Shown here one piece after another: positions 7,819 through 15,282 of a DNA stretch of 15,579 nt (its first letter is position 1; every line of letters begins with the position of its first letter). This DNA comes from CAYUNT01 sp964446285. Lineage in GTDB: Bacteria > Sumerlaeota > Sumerlaeia > SLMS01 > CAYUNT01. The position numbers were made by a program, and so were the translations under genes. The notes below the pieces were generated by a model. It was not told where the DNA came from, did no database searches, and was given only the letters and a program-made list of their open reading frames with translations. The stretch covers positions 1 to 15,579 of the forward strand of contig CAYUNT010000103.1 of the NCBI GenBank assembly GCA_964446285.1, given 5' to 3'.

Positions 7819-7852
7819 GTCCCATAGGTCTCATAGGTCTCATAAGTCTCAT
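7819..7852 (-). repeat. Four 9-bp-period GTCCCAT/GTCTCAT units upstream of fabI
   Basis: GTCCCAT at 7819 is followed by GTCTCAT at 7828, 7837 and 7846, each offset by exactly 9 bases. It is the reverse complement of the ATGGGACCT-type array found at 12923-13010. It lies 23 bases before the fabI ATG and just right of heptamer element A, so two unrelated repeat families are stacked in one spacer. Confidence 0.8.
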
Positions 7853-7875
7853 TTTATCTTAGGAAAGCAAAGCAC

Positions 7876-8673
7876 ATGGGTATTCTCGACGGCAAAAAAG
7901 GCCTGATTCTCGGCGTGGCGAACGACCGCTCGATTGCCTGGGGCATCGCACAGGCGGCGCGGCGCGAAGGGGCGAGCCTGGGGCTTAACTTCGTCGGCGA
8001 AGCGCTCGAACGCCGCGTGCGTCCGCTGGCGGAATCCATTGGCGCAGAAATCGTTGAACCTCTCGACGTATCGAGCGACGAGCAAATCGACGCCTTTTTC
8101 ACCGCGGTGCGTTCGCGCTGGGGAACGCTCGATTTTCTTGTCCACTCGATCGCCTACGCGAACAAAGACGCGCTGCGCGAGCCGTTCCTGAACACCACGC
8201 GGGCGGATTTCCATCAGGCGCTGGATATTTCTGCTTATTCGCTCACAGCGCTGGCCCGCCGCGCGGCTCCGTTGATGAAGCCAGGCGCGAGCATCCTCAC
8301 GCTAACGTATCTGGGCGCCGTGCGCGCCGTGCCAAACTACAACGTCATGGGCGTGGCCAAAGCCGCCCTCGAAGCCTCGGTGCGTTACCTTGCCGCCGAT
8401 CTCGGGCCGCGCGGCATTCGCGTCAATGCGATTTCGGCCGGTCCCATCCGGACACTCGCCGCCTCGGGCATTGCCGGATTCCGCCAGTTTCTCGACGTCT
8501 ATGGCCGCTCCGCCCCCCTGCGCCGAAACGTTACCCAAGAGGAAGTGGGCAACAGCGCCCTGTATTTCCTTTCAGATTGGTCCTCGGGCGTGACGGGCGA
8601 AATCCATTATGTGGACGCGGGATTCAACGTCGCGCTCGGCGGTTTGGCTGATGAGAACTCGCCAGCCTCCTGA
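7876..8673 (+). CDS. fabI: Enoyl-[acyl-carrier-protein] reductase (NADH), FabI type
   Basis: FabI catalyses the last reduction of each fatty-acid elongation cycle (type II FAS), turning trans-2-enoyl-ACP into acyl-ACP with NADH. The 265 residues carry the FabI nucleotide-binding start GKKGLILGVANDRSIAWGIA and the HSIAYAN strand. The active site shows Y145 and Y155 with K162 in TYLGAVRAVPNYNVMGVAKA, the Tyr-x6-Lys spacing characteristic of FabI. The flexible substrate loop SAGPIRTLAASGI follows. AGGAAAG (7860-7866) sits 9 bases before the ATG. Length and motifs match the family closely. It stands alone, preceded by repeats and followed by a 270-base spacer. Confidence 0.96.
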   Translation: MGILDGKKGLILGVANDRSIAWGIAQAARREGASLGLNFVGEALERRVRPLAESIGAEIVEPLDVSSDEQIDAFFTAVRSRWGTLDFLVHSIAYANKDALREPFLNTTRADFHQALDISAYSLTALARRAAPLMKPGASILTLTYLGAVRAVPNYNVMGVAKAALEASVRYLAADLGPRGIRVNAISAGPIRTLAASGIAGFRQFLDVYGRSAPLRRNVTQEEVGNSALYFLSDWSSGVTGEIHYVDAGFNVALGGLADENSPAS

Positions 8674-8943
8674 ACATCCCGTCCCATCCCTGTGAACATG
8701 CGGTTTTTCCGGCGGGGGAAGGCGCCAAACCCGACGAACAGGCAGGCATCCCTCATTCCGGGCCTTGACAAGGTTTGAAGCTTTTGCAAGGGATTCGCTC
8801 GCTGCGGGCGAGGAGGGAGAGCGCGCGGCCTGGCCTCCAGGCGCATCGCCAGCAAGCAGGCGCGGTGGTTTTTCCCGCGCCGCCCCATAACAAACCGCCA
8901 ATTGGCCGGTCCTTTTCCTGCGCGCGTTTGATCTCGTAATTCT
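8674..8943. other. Spacer after fabI with no recognised gene
   Basis: I find no convincing coding region, tRNA or clear terminator here. A small 6-bp hairpin (GCCTGG at 8828 with CCAGGC at 8837) has no following T-run. A TTGACA at 8765 lacks a usable -10 box. Confidence 0.4.
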
Positions 8944-9165
8944 ATGGACAGTGAATCAACCATAGCCGCCGAGGAGCCTCCCGGCGAACCTCCGCCTAGC
9001 CAGGCGCCCCAATCGGCGCCACCTCCGGCGATCTGCGGCCTGCCGCAATGGAAATCGCCTGATCTGGCGGCCTTTGCGCTTTTAATACTGCTGAGGGTTT
9101 GCTGCCGATTCTCATCCTGGCCCGCGCGTTTCATGGGCCGGGAAGGGATAACTCTATGGCAATGA
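8944..9165 (+). CDS. Possible small single-helix membrane protein, unrecognised
   Basis: This is a 73-residue ORF that I do not recognise. Residues 1-40 are Pro/Glu/Ala-rich. A hydrophobic stretch, DLAAFALLILLRVC, follows at about residues 41-54. Its stop codon overlaps an in-frame ATG of the peptidase gene (ATGA at 9162-9165), which would permit translational coupling. Against it are the lack of a Shine-Dalgarno before 8944 and the low-complexity composition. An alternative is that it is the front part of a longer membrane-anchored peptidase, disrupted by a one-base indel near 9090-9100. Confidence 0.3.
   Translation: MDSESTIAAEEPPGEPPPSQAPQSAPPPAICGLPQWKSPDLAAFALLILLRVCCRFSSWPARFMGREGITLWQ
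9141..9147 (+). promoter_or_regulatory. Shine-Dalgarno deciding the peptidase start
   Basis: GGAAGGG lies 8 bases before ATG 9156, the best ribosome binding site in this half of the window. It supports 9156 rather than an upstream TTG at 9099 in the same frame. Confidence 0.6.
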
Positions 9166-9908
9166 GAACCCGCCTCCACTTTGATATACTTCCCCAGCCG
9201 AACGATACGGCGTGCGGCCCGACATGCTTGCAGGCGGTGTATCGTTACTATCGCGACGAAATTCCTCTCGATCGGGTGATCAACGAAACGCCGCGCCTGG
9301 ATTCGGGAGGCACGCTGGCGGTGTTCCTCGGATGCCATGCGTTGCGGCGCGGATACCGGGCCACGCTCTATACCTATAACGTGCGGGTATTCGATCCGAC
9401 CTGGTTTGAACTGCCGCGCCGGGCACTAATGGAAAAATTGAGCGCGCAACTGCCCTTTCGCCAGAAACAGCGCATTGTCCGCGCCTCCAAAGGCTATCTG
9501 GAATTCCTCAAACTTGGCGGCGCCATTCGATTCGAGGACCTCACGCCCTCGCTGATCCGCCGGCATCTCAAGCGCTACCACCCAATCCTGACGGGCCTGA
9601 GCGCGACGTATCTTTACCGCGCCATGCGCGAATACGGCCCCAAGGATGACGAGGACGATCTGCGCGGCGATCCGGTCGGGCATTTTGTCGTTCTTTGCGG
9701 ATATGACCAGAGAAAACGTGAGGTTCTCATTGCCGATCCAATGAATCCCAATCCGCTCGTGGAAAGCCGGACTTATACTCTCGATATGTATCGCGTGATT
9801 AATGCGATTCTCCTCGGAGTGCTCACTTACGACGCGAATCTGCTGATTATCGAACCCGGAGGAAGACGCAAAAGGAAACTGTATGCGAAACTTGATCGTT
9901 GTCAATAA
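9156..9908 (+). CDS. C39-like cysteine peptidase of an amidoligase cassette
   Basis: This 250-residue protein has the look of a papain-fold, C39-like peptidase. Q14 and C20 lie in QPNDTACGPTCLQAVYRYY, H176 in VGHFVVLCGYD and D194 in LIADPMNPNP, giving a complete Gln/Cys/His/Asp active-site set. No signal peptide or ABC-transporter domain is attached, so it is not a bacteriocin exporter; it is probably cytoplasmic. It could trim, cleave or transfer a peptide made by the neighbouring ligases; the substrate is unknown. It overlaps the ATP-grasp gene by 26 bases, a strong sign of joint expression. ATG 9162 is an alternative start. Confidence 0.82.
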   Translation: MAMRTRLHFDILPQPNDTACGPTCLQAVYRYYRDEIPLDRVINETPRLDSGGTLAVFLGCHALRRGYRATLYTYNVRVFDPTWFELPRRALMEKLSAQLPFRQKQRIVRASKGYLEFLKLGGAIRFEDLTPSLIRRHLKRYHPILTGLSATYLYRAMREYGPKDDEDDLRGDPVGHFVVLCGYDQRKREVLIADPMNPNPLVESRTYTLDMYRVINAILLGVLTYDANLLIIEPGGRRKRKLYAKLDRCQ

Positions 9909-11352
9909 CCCGAAGAGTTGGGACCTGCACATCAAGGGCGGCGAGGTCGTTTCGGCCCGGGAGTATTTGACGGACCCGAAATACGTCCAGCTGCGCGGCG
10001 CCCGCGTGTTCAATCTGTGCCGGTCCTATAGCTACCAGAGCACGGGATATTACGTGTCGCTTCTGGCCGTCGCGCGCGGACACCGCCCCCTTCCCAGCAT
10101 CGCCACCATTCAGGACATGAAGACCCTCGCGATCATCCGCCTGGCCGACGATGACCTTGAGGAATTGATCCAGGAGAGCCTGACGCCGATTCAGTCGAAG
10201 CACTTCACGCTGAGCGTGTATTTAGGCCAGAACCTGGCGCGGCGCTATGAACGCCTGAGCATGCACCTGTTCAAGCTGTTTCAGGCGCCGATGCTGCAGG
10301 CGATGTTCGCGCGTGAGAATGGCGAGTGGCACCTCGAACGAGTGCGGCCCATCTCGGGCAACGAAATCCCGGATTCGCACCGCCCGTTTGTGGTGAAGGT
10401 GGCAACCGAGTATTTCGCCGAAGAAGATTTCCGCGTGTATCAACGAAAAGTGCCCGCCTACACGATCGCGTTCCTGACCGATCCGGCAGAGGAATGGCCT
10501 CCCTCGAACAAAGGCGCCATGCGGAAATTCACGCGCGCGGCGCGCCGCCTCGGCATGGGTGTGGAAATGATTCAGAAGGACGACTACGGACGCCTCGCGG
10601 AATTTGATGCGTTGTTTATCCGCGAGACAACATCGGTGGACCACCACACGTATCGTTTCGCGAGACGCGCCGCGGCGGAAGGACTTGTGGTGATTGATGA
10701 TCCGGATTCGATTGTGAAATGCGGCAACAAGGTCTATCTGGCGGAACTCCTCGCGCGCTACAATATCCCAACGCCCAAAACAGTGATCGTGCACAGCGAT
10801 AATCTGGATGCTGTGCTTCAGCAAGTGGGCTTGCCGTGCATCCTTAAAAATCCTGACAGCTCGTTTTCGCGCGGCGTTATCAAGGTGGAAGACGAGGCCG
10901 CCTTCCGCAGGGAAACCGAGCAATTGCTTGAGGAATCCGATTTGATTATCGCCCAGGAATTCCTTCCGACGCCGTTTGACTGGCGCGTGACGGTGCTCGA
11001 CCGCCAAGTGCTGTTTGTATGCAAGTATTTCATGGCGGAAAAACACTGGCAGATTCGCAAGACGGATCAATTGGGAGAATCGGAATTCGGGCGCGTCGAG
11101 GCCGTTGCGCCGGGCGGAGCGCCCCAGCAGGTGGTGCGAACCGCCCTGCGCGCCGCCAATCTCATCGGCGACGGCCTCTATGGCGTGGATATGAAGCAGA
11201 TCGGACGCAAAGCCTATGTGATCGAAATCAACGACAACCCCAACGTGGATTCTGGTTACGATGACACGGTTTTGAAGGATCAGGTGTATATGCGGGTCAT
11301 GGAGTCGTTCCGGCGGCGAATCGAACAGCGCAAAAACGCCTGGCTATACTAA
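9883..11352 (+). CDS. RimK-like ATP-grasp ligase with N-terminal RLAN domain
   Basis: This 489-residue ATP-dependent amide ligase is predicted to join a carboxylate to an amine through an acyl phosphate. Residues 1 to about 150 resemble the RLAN domain (RimK-like ATP-grasp N-terminal), with YLTDPKYVQLRGARVFNLCR and then SYQSTGYYVSLLAVARGH. The ATP-grasp part starts near 280 (GNKVYLAELLARYNIPTPKT). Visible catalytic elements are K322 in CILKNPDSSFSRGVIKV, an AQEFLPTPFDWRV strand, and the metal ligands D436, E448 and N450 in YGVDMK and YVIEINDNPNVDSG. AAGGAA lies 5 bases before the ATG. RimK relatives add Glu to proteins or make dipeptides; the substrate here is not known. It overlaps the peptidase gene, and the GCS2 ligase follows beyond a repeat element. 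Confidence 0.88.
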   Translation: MRNLIVVNNPKSWDLHIKGGEVVSAREYLTDPKYVQLRGARVFNLCRSYSYQSTGYYVSLLAVARGHRPLPSIATIQDMKTLAIIRLADDDLEELIQESLTPIQSKHFTLSVYLGQNLARRYERLSMHLFKLFQAPMLQAMFARENGEWHLERVRPISGNEIPDSHRPFVVKVATEYFAEEDFRVYQRKVPAYTIAFLTDPAEEWPPSNKGAMRKFTRAARRLGMGVEMIQKDDYGRLAEFDALFIRETTSVDHHTYRFARRAAAEGLVVIDDPDSIVKCGNKVYLAELLARYNIPTPKTVIVHSDNLDAVLQQVGLPCILKNPDSSFSRGVIKVEDEAAFRRETEQLLEESDLIIAQEFLPTPFDWRVTVLDRQVLFVCKYFMAEKHWQIRKTDQLGESEFGRVEAVAPGGAPQQVVRTALRAANLIGDGLYGVDMKQIGRKAYVIEINDNPNVDSGYDDTVLKDQVYMRVMESFRRRIEQRKNAWLY

Positions 11353-11368
11353 AAGGAGGTTGCTGTGA

Positions 11369-11610
11369 GTTGGGAGTTGGGAGAGAAGGGTTGTGAGTTG
11401 TGGGTTGTGAGTTAAGAGTGGGAAGCATAAGGGCTGATAGGGTTTTGGTGAAAACCTGACTCAGAAACCGAAGGCGCCGCTCCTGATCTCCACCCGCTGT
11501 TCACTTCTTCTCTCTTTTCTCACAACCCACAACTCACAACTCACAACTCACAACCCTTCTCTCCTAACTCCCAACCCACAACTTCTCACCCACAACCCAC
11601 AACCCACAAC
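11369..11610. repeat. Heptamer-based intergenic repeat element, copy B
   Basis: Six 7-bp units in phase form the left arm (11369-11410: GTTGGGA twice, GAGAAGG, GTTGTGA, GTTGTGG, GTTGTGA). Thirteen in-phase units form the right arm (11520-11610: mostly TCACAAC and CCACAAC, with CCTTCTC, TCCTAAC and TCCCAAC). The left arm is complementary to 11534-11575 at about 40 of 42 positions. The core 11402-11475 matches 7705-7778 of copy A on the opposite strand at about 62 of 74 positions without gaps. The element fills the gap between the ATP-grasp and GCS2 genes and ends 15 bases before the GCS2 ATG. Confidence 0.88.
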
Positions 11611-11625
11611 TCCCGAGATTTCTCT

Positions 11626-12897
11626 ATGACATTGCATCTCTTTGAAGGATACGGCGTCGAACTGGAATACATGATCGTGGATTGCGAACGCCTGAATGTG
11701 TATCCGGCGGCGGACCAGGTGTTGAAGGCCATCGCGGGCGAGTTCGTTTCGGATGTCGAGATGGATGGCATCTCGTGGTCGAACGAACTGGTGCTCCACG
11801 TGGTCGAATTGAAAACGAATGGACCGGCGAAATCTCTTGGCGGCCTGGAGAGCCAGTTTCAGGAAAACGTCGCTCGCATCAATGAAATCCTTGGAACACT
11901 TGGCGGGCGCCTGATGCCGGCGGCCATGCATCCGTGGATGGACCCGATGCGCGAAACGCGTTTGTGGCCGCATGAATACAATCCGGTATATGAGACGTTT
12001 AATCGGATTTTCGATTGCCGCGGACACGGATGGTCGAACCTGCAAAGCACGCATTTGAACCTGCCCTTTTGCGGCGATGCGGAATTCGGGCGCCTGCACG
12101 CGGCAATCCGTCTGGTGCTGCCGATTTTGCCCGCGCTGTCCGCAAGTTCGCCGATTGTCGAGGGGCGGCGCACGGGATTGCTCGATAGCCGCCTCGAAGC
12201 CTATCGCGGCAATGCGCGGCGGATTCCTTCCGTGTCGGGGCATGTGATTCCCGAGGCGGTGTTTAGCAAACGCGCGTATCGCAAGAAGATTCTCGAACGA
12301 ATTTACGCGGATTTGGCCCCGCACGATCCGGAGGGTATTTTGCGCGACGAATGGGCGAATGCGCGCGGAGCGATCGCGCGATTCCAGCGCAATACAATCG
12401 AAATCCGCGTGCTCGACGTGCAGGAATGCCCGGCGGCGGACCTGGCGATTTTGCGGATGGCGTCGGCCGTGATCCGCGCGTTGATCGAAGGACGCTGGGC
12501 CGATCAGCGCCGCCAGAGAGGCGCGAAAGTCGAGGCGCTGGAAGAGATTTTCCTCGCAGTGGTCCGCGACGCCGACGGCGCTGTCATAAAGAATCCGGAA
12601 TATCTTGGCCTCTTTGGGCGCGGGGGGGCGCAAAGCGAAAATGGATGCACCGCGGGCGAATTGTGGCGCGGCCTTGCCGAAGAACTAATTCCCGAGGCGC
12701 TGGGGAACGCGCCCTGTTCCAGCGGCGGCAATTGTGCCGGCGAGCTCGCGCCCCTGCGTGTAATTCTCGAACAAGGTCCGCTGGCGCGGCGGATTTTGCG
12801 CGCGATTGGCCCCGAGGACTCGCTCGAAAAAATCCGCGCCGTATATGGCCAGCTCTGCGAATGCCTGGCCGAGGGAAAGATGTTTCGCGCGGTGTGA
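11626..12897 (+). CDS. GCS2-type carboxylate-amine ligase (glutamate-cysteine ligase-like)
   Basis: This 423-residue enzyme belongs to the GCS2 (YbdK-like) branch of the glutamine-synthetase-fold amidoligases. These activate a gamma-carboxylate with ATP and couple it to an amine, as in gamma-glutamylcysteine formation. E12 and E14 in YGVELEYMIVD are the expected metal/ATP ligands. STHLNLPF corresponds to the usual H-x-H/N substrate strand, and NTIEIRVLDVQECPAAD matches the conserved E-x-R strand. Length is typical. The acceptor amine cannot be read from sequence. No clear Shine-Dalgarno is seen, because heptamer repeat copy B occupies the leader. Its function is probably linked to the peptidase and ATP-grasp genes upstream. 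Confidence 0.85.
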   Translation: MTLHLFEGYGVELEYMIVDCERLNVYPAADQVLKAIAGEFVSDVEMDGISWSNELVLHVVELKTNGPAKSLGGLESQFQENVARINEILGTLGGRLMPAAMHPWMDPMRETRLWPHEYNPVYETFNRIFDCRGHGWSNLQSTHLNLPFCGDAEFGRLHAAIRLVLPILPALSASSPIVEGRRTGLLDSRLEAYRGNARRIPSVSGHVIPEAVFSKRAYRKKILERIYADLAPHDPEGILRDEWANARGAIARFQRNTIEIRVLDVQECPAADLAILRMASAVIRALIEGRWADQRRQRGAKVEALEEIFLAVVRDADGAVIKNPEYLGLFGRGGAQSENGCTAGELWRGLAEELIPEALGNAPCSSGGNCAGELAPLRVILEQGPLARRILRAIGPEDSLEKIRAVYGQLCECLAEGKMFRAV

Positions 12898-12922
12898 GGC
12901 GGCTTTTCAGAAAATAGTACTT

Positions 12923-13064
12923 ATGAGACACATGGGACCTATGGGACTTATGGGACCTATGGGACTTATGGGACCTATGGGACTTATGGGACCTATGGGA
13001 CTTATGGGACAGCCAGAAAGGATGATCTTTGTCCCATAGGTCTCATGGGTCCCATTTGTCCCAT
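12923..13064. repeat. 9-bp tandem array with inverted arm between convergent genes
   Basis: ATGAGAC at 12923 is followed by nine ATGGGAC units (12932 to 13004), each 9 bases apart, with the tails CT and TT alternating, which makes an 18-bp super-repeat. After a 20-base loop (13011-13030), four inverse units start at 13031, 13040, 13049 and 13058. The stretch 12977-13010 pairs with 13031-13064 at about 29 of 34 positions. The array starts 26 bases after the GCS2 stop codon and ends one base before the stop codon of the minus-strand gene, so it may act as a two-way terminator, although it lacks a T-run. Confidence 0.85.
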
Positions 13065-14909
13065 CTATTGCCCATTCGGCATGGTGTTGCCGCCGCCGCC
13101 CCCGCGCTCGCGCAGGAGAACCTTGCGATTGTGCCGCGCCGAGGCGTAGTCGGGGGCGATTTCCAGTGCGCGATCGTATTCGCGCAAGGCATCGTCCGCG
13201 CGCCCGAGCCTCCAAAGAACATTCGCCAGATTGCAATGCGCCGCCGCCGAATCCGGCGCAATCCGCACAGCCTCGCGATATTGTTCTTCGGCTTTGTCCA
13301 ACTTTCCCAAGCCCTCATAAGCAAATCCCAGATTAACCCGCCCTTCCAACAAACCCGGCGCCATCTCCACCGCGCGCTCCAGATGCGCTGCGGCCTCTTC
13401 GAATTTCCTTTGCCCCGCCAGAAGCGCTCCCAAATCGGCGTGTGCCTCGGCACAGGCGGGATTGAGATCGAGCGCCGCGCGAAAATGCAAAATCGCCTCT
13501 TCGGTTTCCCCGCGTTCGGCCAAGGATTTCCCAACGTTCAAATGGGCAATCCACGCGGCCGGGTTCCATTCGAGCGTGTGGAGGAACAAGGTTTCGTTGT
13601 TGCGATACAGGGCGGACTGCCGCCAAGTCAGGATTCCAAGAGCCACGAGAATCGCCGCCTGCGCAATCCGAGCGGCTTGGCGGCCTGTTCCTGCCCGCGC
13701 AAATCGCAGAATCGCGAATTCCGCCGCCGCCGCCGCCAGCGCAATCAGCCCGATGCTCGCCAAATACTGAAACCGGTCGGCCACATAAGAAAGCCGCATA
13801 TAACCGAATTCGATAATGCCGAGCGTCGGCGAGAGCGTGACGCAAAAGAACGCCGCTGCCGCCAGCGGACCTCTTCCGAGGCGTTTCCGGGCCAGCCACA
13901 ATCCGGCCAGCGCCAGCGCGGCCGCCAGCGGAAATGCCCATGCCAGCAGGTCGCGCGGCCGAATGTCCCACTGCGGATAAATCGTCAGCAGCGGCGCGGG
14001 CCATATCAGTTTTCCCGCGTAAAACCACAGCGCTCGCCCGGCGATCAGGCAGCGCGTAGCGAGCGGAATCTCTATATGGACCTCGTTGAGCCGCCCGACC
14101 CAACGCAGGTCGATTGCCGTGAGCAAAATCGCAACGGCGAAAAACGGCGCGACAGCCAGGCCATCGCGCCACCCAATCCTGCCGCGCCTCCACCAAATCC
14201 CGATCAGCAGCGCGCATGGCAGCGTACAGGCGACGGATTTGCTCAGCATCGCAAGCGCAAACAAGCCCAACGAAACTGCAAGCAATCCCGGACGCCGCCT
14301 CCCTTGCCGCGGCTCGCCTGGGGACTCCTTCTTTGCATCCTCTTCGTCCCCGCATCGGAAAAATACCAGCGCGCTCAGCAAATACAACAGCCCGGAAAGG
14401 ACGTCTTTGCGCTCAACCGCCCACGCGACCGATTCAACATGCACCGGATGCAGCGCAAAAAGCGCGGCGGCCCACCACGCGCCCGGGATTCGCAACCGCC
14501 TCAACAGCCCCCAGAGCGTCAGCGCGCACAATGCATGAAGAAGCACATTGACCGCGTGATACCCGGCGGGCTGCGCGCCCCAGAGCTGATACTCCGCCCA
14601 GAACGTGGAATACACCACCGGCCAATAGTGAACTTCTTCGCGGATTTGCGAGGGATCGGTCCAGATTGCCCACAGCCCCGCCGGGGTGCGCAACAGTGGA
14701 TTTTCGACGATGGATTTGTCGTCATCCCAGACAAATCCCGCGCGCAGCGCCGGGACATACGCAATTGCCGCCAGGAAAAGGAGGAGGATGGCGCCTCCAG
14801 TGGCTCCGGCGGCAGGCCGCGCGGCGAGCGCCCCCCAGGCGGCGCCATTTCGGTGCCGTTCGAGGGCTGAAACGCGGCGGTCATCGGGATTTAGGGGAGA
14901 TGCGTCCAT
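13065..14909 (-). CDS. Polytopic membrane protein, TMTC/ArnT-like, with C-terminal TPR repeats
   Basis: This 614-residue protein has about ten hydrophobic segments between residues 38 and 450, followed by four tetratricopeptide repeats (about 455-600; for example AHADLGALLAGQRKFEEAAA). The first loop holds GFVWDDDKSI with D62-D64, the acidic motif of GT-C glycosyltransferases that use lipid-linked sugar. HPVHVESVAWAVERKDVLSG is typical of TMTC-like proteins. It is therefore probably a protein O-mannosyltransferase-like enzyme of the inner membrane; the target is unknown. In-frame ATGs further upstream (14978, 15128) would add unrelated sequence, so 14909 is chosen. The end is a Gly-rich tail. 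It is convergent with the GCS2 gene and divergent from the partial gene on the right. Confidence 0.83.
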   Translation of the reverse strand: MDASPLNPDDRRVSALERHRNGAAWGALAARPAAGATGGAILLLFLAAIAYVPALRAGFVWDDDKSIVENPLLRTPAGLWAIWTDPSQIREEVHYWPVVYSTFWAEYQLWGAQPAGYHAVNVLLHALCALTLWGLLRRLRIPGAWWAAALFALHPVHVESVAWAVERKDVLSGLLYLLSALVFFRCGDEEDAKKESPGEPRQGRRRPGLLAVSLGLFALAMLSKSVACTLPCALLIGIWWRRGRIGWRDGLAVAPFFAVAILLTAIDLRWVGRLNEVHIEIPLATRCLIAGRALWFYAGKLIWPAPLLTIYPQWDIRPRDLLAWAFPLAAALALAGLWLARKRLGRGPLAAAAFFCVTLSPTLGIIEFGYMRLSYVADRFQYLASIGLIALAAAAAEFAILRFARAGTGRQAARIAQAAILVALGILTWRQSALYRNNETLFLHTLEWNPAAWIAHLNVGKSLAERGETEEAILHFRAALDLNPACAEAHADLGALLAGQRKFEEAAAHLERAVEMAPGLLEGRVNLGFAYEGLGKLDKAEEQYREAVRIAPDSAAAHCNLANVLWRLGRADDALREYDRALEIAPDYASARHNRKVLLRERGGGGGNTMPNGQ

Positions 14910-15011
14910 ATAGGAGCGCTCTTGCAGGGCAAGACACGGGAGATGCGCAGAAGAAGACGCTGAAGAACAGAACTCCATGCGGGCGAGTCCGGTCGTCATG
15001 CGGCCCGACAG

Positions 15012-15040
15012 CTTGTGTTGCCGCGCCGCCTGCCTGTCAA
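15012..15040 (-). promoter_or_regulatory. Candidate promoter of the TPR membrane protein gene
   Basis: Read on the minus strand, a perfect TTGACA (15040-15035) is followed after 17 bases by CACAAG, a weak -10 box with 3 of 6 matches. It would give a leader of roughly 95 bases before the start at 14909. Confidence 0.3.
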
Positions 15041-15112
15041 GCGCGGATGGGAAACGTCGAGAGAGGAAGGAGAACCGTCCTGGCTCAAATTGCCGTGCCA
15101 TGCTGGCCGTGC

Positions 15113-15142
15113 TTGACACCCAGGCCAATTCACCGGAACAAT
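15113..15142 (+). promoter_or_regulatory. Candidate promoter of the right-end partial gene
   Basis: TTGACA at 15113-15118 is followed after 18 bases by AACAAT (4 of 6 matches to the -10 box). A transcript would start near 15149, about 135 bases before the ATG at 15283. Confidence 0.35.
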
Positions 15143-15282
15143 TCTATGGATGAATTGATGGAAGTTGCATCGCTCCGGTTTTTCTTTGTCTGCCTGGCCA
15201 GGAGCGATTCCATCCGGATTCATCGGGCGCGAATCTTGGCCGTTTCCGCGCCCGGCCTCGAAACACCTCCCGAGGTTGAATC

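Larger units (their letters stand above)
14910..15282. other. Divergent intergenic region
   Basis: These 373 bases separate the minus-strand TPR gene from the plus-strand partial gene. I see no convincing gene. It holds two candidate promoters in opposite directions, listed separately. Confidence 0.4.

Noticed and set aside
7587..7852. CRISPR array
   Set aside because: Units are 7 or 9 bases with no spacers of 30-40 bases between identical repeats, and no cas genes are present.
8765..8793. TTGACA after fabI as a promoter for the peptidase cassette
   Set aside because: At 16, 17 and 18 bases downstream the hexamers are CAAGGG, AAGGGA and AGGGAT, none resembling a -10 box.
12806..13039. Reading frame with Met-Gly-Pro-Met-Gly-Leu repeats
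   Set aside because: It overlaps the GCS2 gene in another frame and consists of the 9-bp DNA array translated by chance; no start signal is visible.
13029..14870. Plus-strand open frame of 613 codons opposite the TPR gene
   Set aside because: The minus-strand product has clear membrane and TPR motifs, while the plus frame is Arg/Pro/Gln-rich with no family resemblance.
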